Below are positions 35,779 to 42,857 of a stretch of DNA of 64,000 bases, piece by piece. The notes beneath the pieces are model-generated. The model saw only the letters and a program-made list of their open reading frames with translations, did no database searches and was not told the origin of the DNA. Position numbers and translations under genes: made by a program. The first letter of the stretch is position 1, and each line of letters opens with the position of its first letter. This stretch comes from JBNKVT01 sp050299335 (lineage in GTDB: Bacteria > Pseudomonadota > Alphaproteobacteria > Rhodobacterales > Rhodobacteraceae), in contig JBNKVT010000010.1 in assembly GCA_050299335.1 (NCBI GenBank), positions 62,001 to 126,000 of the forward strand, read 5' to 3'.

Positions 35779-36258
35779 TCAGCGCCTCACCGAGATGACG
35801 ATGTCGTAGAGCGGGGTGCGCTCGATATTGATCTGGGTGCCGCGATAGGGGATCGACAGCTTGGTGACGAAACGCTCGGTGCCGATGTTGAAATTGTTGG
35901 CCCGCGCGGCGAGGAAGAGGGCGGCCTCGGCCCCGGCGACATTGGCGTCATTGGTGTTGAACCCGACCGAACAAAGGGTCGTGGCCCCGGTGGTGCCGAG
36001 GACGTCCATGGCCTGGGTTGTGTGGCGGATGCGCATGGCCCCCGAGACGGCGTTGGTGACGTCGGTGCTGTCGAAGGACGAGCGCGAGGCGAGGCGCTGC
36101 TTGACGGCCTCGTTATTGCCGAAATGGCGCAGGCAGGTGTCGTCGAAAAGCTGCGCGGCGGTGAGGCCCCGAACGGGGGTGCGGCCGCCGGCGACGTCGC
36201 AGGCGGTGAGGGTAGAGAGCGCAAGCGCCACAGCTGTCACGGAATTTGCCAGTTTCAT
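35779..36258 (-). CDS. Small lipoprotein of unknown function between sucC and sucD
   Basis: The 159-residue product has a lipoprotein signal (MKLANSVTAVALALSTLTAC, lipobox LTAC) and a mature domain with no recognised family: two Cys (TCLRHF, LCSVGF) could pair. I chose ATG 36258, with AAGGA eight bases upstream; the longer frame from 36327 overlaps the palindromic repeat. It is cotranscribed with sucC and sucD by orientation and spacing. Confidence 0.78.
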   Translation of the reverse strand: MKLANSVTAVALALSTLTACDVAGGRTPVRGLTAAQLFDDTCLRHFGNNEAVKQRLASRSSFDSTDVTNAVSGAMRIRHTTQAMDVLGTTGATTLCSVGFNTNDANVAGAEAALFLAARANNFNIGTERFVTKLSIPYRGTQINIERTPLYDIVISVRR

Positions 36259-36277
36259 GCGAGGGTCCTTCTTGTCG

Positions 36278-36332
36278 GTAGGGCGGGCTTCAGCTCGCCG
36301 CGCCTTAAGGAAGGTGCTTGAAATCACGCACC
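36278..36332. repeat. Two palindromic repeats at the 3-prime end of sucC
   Basis: GGCGGGC-TTCA-GCTCGCC at 36282-36299, preceded by GTAG, and GGTGCTTGAAATCACGCACC at 36313-36332, which differs by one base from copies at 1866 and 29684 and is followed by CCTA. The second abuts the sucC stop codon. They could attenuate transcription between sucC and the lipoprotein/sucD genes. Confidence 0.75.
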
Positions 36333-37526
36333 CTAAGATTTCACCGCCTTCACGATCTTCTCCGCCGCATCCCCCAGATCATCTGCTGCGATCACGTCGA
36401 CGTCCGAGTTGTTGAGGATCTCCTTGCCCTTCTCGACATTGGTGCCCTCGAGACGGACCACCAGCGGGACCTTCAGGCCGACTTCCTTCACCGCCGCGAC
36501 CACGCCCTCGGCGATGACGTCGCAGCGCATGATGCCGCCGAAGATGTTGACGAGGATGCCCTTCACGTTGGGGTCCGAGGTGATGATCTTGAAGGCTTCG
36601 GTGACCTTTTCCTTCGTCGCCCCGCCGCCCACGTCAAGGAAGTTGGCGGGGTTCGAGCCGTAAAGCTTGATGATGTCCATCGTCGCCATCGCCAGCCCGG
36701 CACCGTTGACCATGCAGCCGATCTCGCCGTCGAGCGCGATATAGTTGAGGTCGAACTTCGAAGCGGCGAGTTCCTTGGGGTCCTCTTCCGTTTCGTCTCT
36801 CAGCGCCAGGATGTCCTGATGCCGGTAGATGGCGTTGCTGTCGAAACCCATCTTGGCGTCGAGGCATTTGAGGTCGCCCTTGTCGGTGACGATCAAGGGG
36901 TTGATCTCCAGCATCTCCATGTCCTTCTCGATGAACATGGCGTAAAGCGTGTTCACCAAGGCGACGCATTGCTTGATCTGCTGGCCTTCGAGGCCCAGCG
37001 CGAAGGCGATACGGCGGCCGTGGAAGGCCTGGATGCCGGTGGCGGGGTCGATGGAGAAGGAGAGGATCTTTTCAGGCGTCTTCTCGGCGACCTCCTCGAT
37101 ATCCATGCCGCCCTCGGTCGAGCAGACGAAGGAGATGCGCGAACTGGCGCGGTCGACGAGGATGGCGAGATACATCTCGGTCTCGATGCCCGAGCCGTCC
37201 TCGATATAGACCCGGTTGACCTGCTTGCCCGCCGGGCCGGTCTGCTTGGTGACCAGCGTCCGGCCCAGCATCATCTGCGCCTGAGCGGCGGCCTCTTCGA
37301 CGGTGGCGGCCAGCCGCACCCCGCCATCCTCGCCCGCCGAAGCCTCCTTGAAGCTGCCCTTGCCGCGTCCGCCGGCATGGATCTGCGCCTTGACCACCCA
37401 GAGCGGGCCGTCCAGCGCCCCGGCCTGGGTTTTGGCCTCTTCGGCGCGCAGCACGACGCGGCCGTCCGAAACCGGGGCACCATAATCCTGGAGCAGTTTC
37501 TTGGCCTGATATTCGTGGATATTCAT
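36333..37526 (-). CDS. sucC: Succinyl-CoA synthetase beta subunit
   Basis: The 397-residue ADP/GDP-forming beta subunit has the ATP-grasp start MNIHEYQAKKLLQDYGAPV, AGGRGKGSFKE, LEINPLIVTDKGDLKCLDAKM and the GGGATKEKVTEAF C-domain. ATG 37526 was chosen by homology; the frame extends upstream through the leader without a ribosome site. A pair of palindromic operators lies 167-200 bases upstream. It is the first suc gene, although mdh and a sugar transferase gene lie upstream in the same direction. Confidence 0.97.
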   Translation of the reverse strand: MNIHEYQAKKLLQDYGAPVSDGRVVLRAEEAKTQAGALDGPLWVVKAQIHAGGRGKGSFKEASAGEDGGVRLAATVEEAAAQAQMMLGRTLVTKQTGPAGKQVNRVYIEDGSGIETEMYLAILVDRASSRISFVCSTEGGMDIEEVAEKTPEKILSFSIDPATGIQAFHGRRIAFALGLEGQQIKQCVALVNTLYAMFIEKDMEMLEINPLIVTDKGDLKCLDAKMGFDSNAIYRHQDILALRDETEEDPKELAASKFDLNYIALDGEIGCMVNGAGLAMATMDIIKLYGSNPANFLDVGGGATKEKVTEAFKIITSDPNVKGILVNIFGGIMRCDVIAEGVVAAVKEVGLKVPLVVRLEGTNVEKGKEILNNSDVDVIAADDLGDAAEKIVKAVKS

Positions 37527-37851
37527 CCCTTTAGGCTCCTCTCGGTCATTCCGCCTGGCCGGTCTCCGCGAGGTCCGGCCTGGAAAGGGCCAGTCTCCGG
37601 AAACACGCTTCGAATCCGGTCCTATGCCTCTGCGACGGCATCTGCAAAGAAAAACCACTAGATAGCAAAGGATAACCAGAAATTAATTCATTTTGTGATC
37701 ACAAGAAAAAAATCCGTGATCACAAAACGGGATGCCAAGGAATTTTAAGCCGAATTTCCGGCAGGGCAGGGGTCGAATAGCGTGATTCGCGCCAGGCCAG
37801 GCACCGACACGCAACGAACGCGTGGACAGAGGCGCGGCCAAAGAGGCGGGC
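37527..37851. other. Intergenic leader of the suc operon
   Basis: About 325 bases. The half nearest sucC has normal GC and no visible hairpin. Positions 37660-37750 are AT-rich and contain two palindromic operator boxes. No gene is supported here; the short plus-strand frames are shadows. Confidence 0.6.
37693..37724. promoter_or_regulatory. Paired palindromic operators upstream of sucC
   Basis: TTGTGATCACAAG (core TGTGATCACA at 37694-37703) and CGTGATCACAAAA (core GTGATCAC at 37716-37723). The palindrome centres are 21 bp apart, two helical turns, which fits two dimers on one face of the DNA. The flanking sequence is AT-rich. The binding protein is not known; such perfect TGTGATCACA palindromes suit a dimeric GntR- or LacI-type regulator. 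This marks a separate promoter for the suc operon. Confidence 0.72.
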
Positions 37852-38613
37852 TCAGAGATTGCGCCGCCGCCGCTTTTTCTGCCGCTCCATGCCCTGGCGC
37901 TTCTTCTGCAGCGTCAGAAGCTTTTCCCAGCGCTCCGCCCCCCAGAGTTCCTCAGCGGTGACCAGCACGTCCTTGCCGCGCAGCTTGCGGTGGAACTGGG
38001 GCGAATGCAGCACCTTGGGGGCGACATTGCGGTCCGAGTAGCCGGTGAACATATGGGTGGCCAGGAAATTGTATTCCTCCGGCAGGATGGTCAGCCGGAG
38101 GTCGCTCTCCCACAGGATATCGCGAAAGGCCGGCTGGTCGCGCCACATCTGGTTGTCGCGCACCGCCGCCGACCATTCGCGGAACAGCGCCAGAACCTTC
38201 GGCCGTTTGCGATAGCCGATCAGCCCGGTATTGATCTGCGGAAAGCCCGAAGGAACCTCGTTGCGCCAGATCTTGACCGCGTTCCAGGTGTTGCGCAGCT
38301 GGTCATGGACTCCGCAAAGATCGAAGCGGGACAGGACCTCGAAAATGTCGTCGATGGGCTCCAGGACGACGATATCGGCGTCGAGATAGACGGTCTTCTT
38401 GAACCGGGTCGCGGCCATCGCGTCGATCTTCGAGCGTTTCCAGGGGTTTTCGAGGATATGGACCTGGTCGAAGACCTCGGCCTCGCAGGGCTGGTCGGTG
38501 TAAAGATCCACCGGGATCTCGGGCATATGCGCCTTGCAGCTTTCTGCGGCACGGGTGGCAAGGGCGACATAGACGTCGCCCGTTGCACAGAATATGAAGC
38601 CGTTCTCTTCCAA
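37852..38613 (-). CDS. Nucleotide-diphospho-sugar transferase-like protein (GT8-type)
   Basis: The 253-residue product has a GT-A fold pattern with IFCATGDVYVALATRAAESC, the metal-binding DXD in KKTVYLDADIVVLEPI, and INTGLIGYRK, as in family 8 glycosyltransferases and related proteins. The C-terminus is very basic (KKRQGMERQKKRRRRNL). Sugar and acceptor are unknown. The gene follows mdh by nine bases in the same direction, an odd placement between TCA-cycle genes. Confidence 0.82.
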   Translation of the reverse strand: MEENGFIFCATGDVYVALATRAAESCKAHMPEIPVDLYTDQPCEAEVFDQVHILENPWKRSKIDAMAATRFKKTVYLDADIVVLEPIDDIFEVLSRFDLCGVHDQLRNTWNAVKIWRNEVPSGFPQINTGLIGYRKRPKVLALFREWSAAVRDNQMWRDQPAFRDILWESDLRLTILPEEYNFLATHMFTGYSDRNVAPKVLHSPQFHRKLRGKDVLVTAEELWGAERWEKLLTLQKKRQGMERQKKRRRRNL

Positions 38614-38622
38614 ATCAGGGGA

Positions 38623-39585
38623 TCAGGCGAGATCGCTGTCGATGGACTTGCAGGCCTCGACCAGGCCCTGGACCGCCTCGATGGACTTGTCGAGCATCGC
38701 CTTCTCGTCCTTGTTGAGCGCGATCTCGACGACCTTTTCGATCCCACCCGCGCCGATCACCGTCGGCACGCCGACATAGATGTCCTTCACCCCATAGGCG
38801 TTCGCGACATGGGCGGCGCAAGGCAGGACGCGTTTCTGGTCCTTGAGATAGGCTTCGGCCATCTCGATGGCCGAGGCAGCAGGGGCGTAGAATGCCGAAC
38901 CGGTTTTCAGCAGGCCGACGATTTCTGCCCCGCCGTCGCGGGTGCGTTGGACGATGGCGTCGAGTTTGGCCTGGTCCATCCAGCCCATCTCCACGAGGTC
39001 AGGCAGCGGGATACCGGCCACGGTGGAATAGCGGGTCAGCGGCACCATGGTGTCGCCGTGGCCGCCGAGGACAAAGGCGTTGACGTCCTTGACCGAGACG
39101 CCCAGTTCGTCGGCGATGAAGTGGCGGAAGCGGGCGCTGTCCAGCACGCCGGCCATGCCGCAGACTTTCTCGTGCGGCAGGCCCGAGAATTCGCGCAGCG
39201 CCCAGACCATGGCGTCGAGCGGGTTGGTGATGCAGATGACGAAGGCGTCGGGCGCGTGGGCCTTGATGCCCTCACCGACGGCGCGCATGACTTTCAGGTT
39301 GATGCCCAGAAGGTCATCGCGGCTCATGCCGGGTTTACGTGGCACGCCAGCGGTGACGATGCAGACGTCGGCTCCGGCGATATCGGCGTAATCGTTGGTG
39401 CCCTTCAGGTCGGCATCGAACCCGTCCACGGGGCCGCTTTCGGCCAGGTCCAGCGCCTTGCCCTGCGGGATGCCTTCGGCGATGTCGAAGAGGACGACAT
39501 CGCCCAGTTCCTTCAATGCCGCCAGATGCGCCAGAGTGCCGCCGATCTGCCCCGCGCCGATCAGGGCGATTTTTGCACGTGCCAT
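38623..39585 (-). CDS. mdh: Malate dehydrogenase
   Basis: The 320-residue LDH-like malate dehydrogenase oxidises malate to oxaloacetate with NAD. It has the NAD motif GAGQIGGTLAHLA, the substrate loop TAGVPRKPGMSRDDLL, NPLDAMVWAL and the catalytic His loop FVLGGHGDTMVPL. It begins the minus-strand TCA block (mdh, transferase, sucC...). GGAGAACAATTCC precedes ATG 39585. Confidence 0.97.
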   Translation of the reverse strand: MARAKIALIGAGQIGGTLAHLAALKELGDVVLFDIAEGIPQGKALDLAESGPVDGFDADLKGTNDYADIAGADVCIVTAGVPRKPGMSRDDLLGINLKVMRAVGEGIKAHAPDAFVICITNPLDAMVWALREFSGLPHEKVCGMAGVLDSARFRHFIADELGVSVKDVNAFVLGGHGDTMVPLTRYSTVAGIPLPDLVEMGWMDQAKLDAIVQRTRDGGAEIVGLLKTGSAFYAPAASAIEMAEAYLKDQKRVLPCAAHVANAYGVKDIYVGVPTVIGAGGIEKVVEIALNKDEKAMLDKSIEAVQGLVEACKSIDSDLA

Positions 39586-39704
39586 GGAATTGTTCTCCGT
39601 TCAGAGCCTTATTACGCCGCCCGCCCTAGCCAGAATCCGGGATCATCGCAAGTCGGAAAGGCGGCATTGCGCGTGACCGCACTCTATGCGATGGGAGCCT
39701 CAAA

Positions 39705-40469
39705 GTGGAGTTCGAAGTGTTCCCCGACCTGAATTTTTATGCACTGGCGATCCCTGCGGTGATCTTCGCCGGCCTGTCCAAGGGCGGCTTCGGCGGTGGG
39801 GCGGCCTTCGCCGCCGCGCCCTTCCTGGCGCTTGCCATGGAGCCCTGGGAGGCGGTCGCGGTCATGCTGCCGGTCTTGATGGCCATCGATGCCGCAACCC
39901 TCCGGGCCTATTGGGGAAAATGGGACCGGACCCATGCGCGGGTGCTGATGGCGGGCGCGGTCTTCGGCATCCTTCTGGGCACGGCGCTGTTTTCGGTCAT
40001 CGATGCCGATGTGCTGCGGATCCTGATCGGGCTGACCGCGCTCGGCTTCGTCGCCTTCCAACTGGCCCGCGCCCGGGGCTGGCTGGTGCTCGGCGACCGC
40101 AGGCTGCCGGTCTCGCACGGGCTGGGATGGGGGGCCGCCGCCGGGTTCACCAGCTTTGTCAGCCATGCCGGAGGTCCTCCGACGGCGGTCTATCTGCTCA
40201 GTCAGAAGATCGACAAGCTCAGCTACCAGGCCACCACGGTGGTCCTGTTCAGCGCCATCAACGCGATGAAGTTCTTTTGCTATATCGCCATCGGCATGTT
40301 CAGCGCCAAGACGCTGATCGCCTCGGCCACGCTGGCCCCCATCGCCATGCTCGCCGGCCTGGCGGGTGTGTGGGCCCATCACCTGATTTCGGAGAAATGG
40401 TTCTTCCGGCTGACCTATGTCTTCCTGACCGTCACCGGCACCAAGCTGATCCTCGATGCCCTGACCTGA
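39705..40469 (+). CDS. TauE/SafE-family membrane permease
   Basis: The 254-residue protein has about seven membrane segments and the TauE/SafE pattern GLSKGGFGGGAAFAAAPFLAL and VSHAGGPPTAVYLL, typical of proteins thought to export sulfite, sulfoacetate or related organosulfur anions. GTG 39705 was chosen because GGGAG lies seven bases upstream. It diverges from mdh and has no obvious partner. Confidence 0.9.
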   Translation: MEFEVFPDLNFYALAIPAVIFAGLSKGGFGGGAAFAAAPFLALAMEPWEAVAVMLPVLMAIDAATLRAYWGKWDRTHARVLMAGAVFGILLGTALFSVIDADVLRILIGLTALGFVAFQLARARGWLVLGDRRLPVSHGLGWGAAAGFTSFVSHAGGPPTAVYLLSQKIDKLSYQATTVVLFSAINAMKFFCYIAIGMFSAKTLIASATLAPIAMLAGLAGVWAHHLISEKWFFRLTYVFLTVTGTKLILDALT

Positions 40470-40587
40470 TCAGTCATTCCCGAGCGGCGCGGTCAGTGAC
40501 GTCTTCGGGGTCTTCGGGAATTCTTCGCCCTCAACGCGTACGCAAAAGGCGATCGTTTCAGTCCGGTCTGGCCCCGGAGATCGGAGA

Positions 40588-40896
40588 TCAGGCGTCTTCG
40601 CCCACGAGGCTTTGCGCCGGGGAATTGTCCCAGTGCTCACCGGCGGCGATGAGGCAGGTGCGTCCCTCGGGCGAGGTCATCAGGATGGTCCAGGATCCGG
40701 TTTCCACCGAAGAGAACACCTCGATCAGATTGGACGAGTTGTTCAGTCCCGTCGCCTGGCGCTGTTCGCCGTATTTGCTGGCAAGACGTTCGATGATCGC
40801 GGTCCGTTCGCCGCAAGGCATCGCACCCTGGGCCAGAGCGGCATGAGGCAGAGCTGAAACGAGAAGAACAGCGGCACCGGTTACAACATTTTTCAT
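40588..40896 (-). CDS. Small periplasmic protein of unknown function
   Basis: The 102-residue product has a Sec signal peptide (MKNVVTGAAVLLVSALPHAALAQ) and a short domain with two Cys (AMPCGERT and GRTCLIAAGEHW) that probably form a disulfide; LIEVFSSVETGSWTILMTSPEGRTC resembles small secreted proteins common in Rhodobacterales. Start ATG 40896 has GAGGAC seven to eight bases upstream. It faces the TauE gene and has no clear partner. Confidence 0.85.
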   Translation of the reverse strand: MKNVVTGAAVLLVSALPHAALAQGAMPCGERTAIIERLASKYGEQRQATGLNNSSNLIEVFSSVETGSWTILMTSPEGRTCLIAAGEHWDNSPAQSLVGEDA

Positions 40897-41376
40897 CTTT
40901 AAGTCCTCATTTCGGGCGGGCCGGCCTGGCGGATCTTTCCCAGCCAGGTCGCAAGTGACCCGCGTCTGAACTCCCGAGGCGCATTGTTGCGGCATCTATT
41001 CTTTGATTCGATGCCGGGTGTTTCACGGACACCACGCCAGGGAGTGACTTTACTCAACCACGCCATGTTCAATATCGGGTTAACCGGGCAAATATGTGAT
41101 TGGATTATGGCGGCAGAGGCGAAATATTCTTTCGTAAATCCCCCATTTACCTAAATTTTTTTATCCCGCGCCGACAGAGACTTACCTCCCGCCCCGCGGC
41201 GACAGTTCCGGGTGAATTTGATAAAAATGCGAACTATTTAGGCAGCGCACGGTGCTTTGCCCGCTTGCCCTTGCCGCGAATCGCCCGATGTTTCGGTTCC
41301 GTTCCGGCGCGCTTGCAAAGCCACGCCGGTTTGCGCAGTCTCGCAGCAGTAATTCCGCGGCGAACGGAGGGGGTCC
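40897..41376. other. Intergenic region upstream of the NnrU gene
   Basis: About 480 bases. It contains AT-rich stretches near 41060-41160 (GGGTTAACCGGGCAAATATGTG, CCTAAATTTTTTTATCC) and no credible gene. At 41218 TTGATAAAAATGCG is a half-match to the TTGAT-N4-ATCAA FNR/NnrR box, but the second half is absent, so no site is called. Confidence 0.55.
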
Positions 41377-41940
41377 ATGGCAGTGCTGATCGCCGGTCTG
41401 GCCTTGTGGATCGGGGCGCATCTTCTGAAACGGATCGCGCCGGGTCTGCGGGCGACGATGACGCTGCGGCTCGGCACCGGCGGCGCACGCGGCGTGATCG
41501 CGCTCTTGCTTGTCGTCTCGATCGTGCTGATGGTGCTGGGCTACCGGGATGCGGAGTATATCGGCTCCTATATCCTCCCCTTCTGGTCGCTATACGTGGT
41601 CCATGGGCTGATGTTCCTGGCCATCGTCTTTCTGATCATGTCGTTCTGGGGCGGAACGCTGAAGCACTATTTCCGCCATCCGATGCTGATGGCGGTGGCG
41701 ATCTGGGCGGTGGCGCATCTTCTGGCCAATGGCGATCTCGCGTCGCTGGTGCTGTTCGGCGGCATGTGGATCTGGGCGGTGCTGGAGATTCTCCTCATCA
41801 ACCGGGCCGAGCCGGACTGGAAACCGGCACCGCGCGGCCTCCTGCGCGATGATCTCAGGCTGGTGATCGTTGCACTCAGCGTCTATGCGGTGATGACCGG
41901 GCTGCACGAGATGCTCGGCCCCTCACCCTTCCGGAGCTGA
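41377..41940 (+). CDS. NnrU family membrane protein
   Basis: The 187-residue protein has five to six membrane segments and the NnrU pattern GLALWIGAHLLKRIAPGLR, RDAEYIGSYI, MSFWGGTLKHYFRHPMLMAVAIWAVAHLLANGD. NnrU proteins occur near nitric-oxide and denitrification genes in some Rhodobacterales but also elsewhere; their biochemical role is unknown. GGAGGGGG precedes ATG 41377. A short DUF1737 gene follows by three bases. Confidence 0.92.
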   Translation: MAVLIAGLALWIGAHLLKRIAPGLRATMTLRLGTGGARGVIALLLVVSIVLMVLGYRDAEYIGSYILPFWSLYVVHGLMFLAIVFLIMSFWGGTLKHYFRHPMLMAVAIWAVAHLLANGDLASLVLFGGMWIWAVLEILLINRAEPDWKPAPRGLLRDDLRLVIVALSVYAVMTGLHEMLGPSPFRS

Positions 41941-41943
41941 CCC

Positions 41944-42147
41944 ATGCAAGCCTACAGATTGCTGACCGAGGATGACACCGCCGCCTTCTGTCACAAGGTC
42001 ACCGAGGCCCTGTCGAAGGGCTGGAGCCTCTGGGGCGACCCGCAATACGCCTTCGACGCCGCGACCGGCCGGATGCGCTGCGCCCAGGCGGTGGTGAAGG
42101 AAGTGCCGGGAGAGTATTCGCCGGAACTGAAGCTGGGGCAACTGTAG
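41944..42147 (+). CDS. DUF1737 domain protein
   Basis: The 67-residue product MQAYRLLTEDDTAAFCHKVT matches the small DUF1737 proteins of about 60-70 residues (MxxYRLLTGxDDxxFCxxVxxAL, then GWxxxGxP). Function is unknown. It follows the NnrU gene by three bases and is probably cotranscribed. Confidence 0.9.
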   Translation: MQAYRLLTEDDTAAFCHKVTEALSKGWSLWGDPQYAFDAATGRMRCAQAVVKEVPGEYSPELKLGQL

Positions 42148-42290
42148 CGCACCGCATTTCGCGCCCGACCCCGTCTCCCCCCGGTTCCCACCGGACCGCG
42201 ATACCGCCCCAACCCCTGCGGCCCGGCCTCCCTCTTCCGCCCAAGCGCAATCGCATGTGAAAATTTCGCTCCCGTAACATGTGACGTGCC

Positions 42291-42753
42291 ACCCCCTGAT
42301 TCCGAGGGCAATTGCGTTTGGGTCCGCCTGTCACGGGAAACCCGCCTGAGATTCGGTTTCCTCCATTCGAGCCAACCCCCAATCCCACCCCAAATCCATT
42401 GCCCCGCCGTCCCCATCCCTCCCCGCTCACCAGGGCTCCGCCCGCTCGCGGCTGAAACGCTCCACTGGAGCGTTTCCGGGACGCCGCTCGCCCCCCGCAC
42501 GGTGCGACCAGCACCGGGCCAAGCCCGACCCATCCGAGGGGCGGGCGCGTTGCTGACACAAGCTGAGAGCGGCCCGCTCGGAAGCGACTGCGCCATAAAG
42601 TGGCCCGCAGAGAAGCCAGGACAGCGCCCACCCTGGGTCGGGCTTGGCCCTCATTTCGAAGTCCCGGCAGGGCAGGTCAGGTATCCGGAAGGTGCAGGAT
42701 CAGGGCGGGCAAAATGAACGCGAAGGAGACAGTACTTTCATATGCGATAGCCC
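42291..42753. repeat. Long inverted repeat, left copy (with hairpin insertion)
   Basis: This segment is the inverted partner of 47615-48021. Both contain the same ordered landmarks: GCTATCGCATATGAAAGTA, ACTTCGAAATGAGGGCCA, CACTTTATGGCGCAGTC, GCAACGCGCCCGCCCCTCGG, GGTGCTGGTCGCACCGTGCG and GGCTCGAATGGAGGAAACCG. In this copy arms 42517-42532 and 42634-42649 are a perfect 16-bp inverted repeat around a 101-base loop. About 60-70 bases near 42430-42496 with a GAAACGCTCC/GGAGCGTTTC hairpin are absent from the right copy. Short frames in it have no coding support; it lies between DUF1737 and rnr. Confidence 0.85.
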
Positions 42754-42857
42754 TGCAGGGGAGGGGAGGGGGAGGGAGTTTGCCCACTGACCTCGCGCCC
42801 AAAGGCGCGCCGGTGTGCCTTGCGCTTGTTCGGCGCGAGCGGTGTCGCCTAGGCACC

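Noticed and set aside
41218..41231. FNR/NnrR-type box before the NnrU gene
   Set aside because: TTGAT is present but the ATCAA half is missing, so it is within chance expectation.
41991..42631. Two 200-codon minus-strand frames inside the left long repeat, with counterparts in the right repeat
   Set aside because: Both frames are open in overlapping registers, lack ribosome sites and have the composition of non-coding GC-rich repeat; similarity between copies reflects the repeated DNA.
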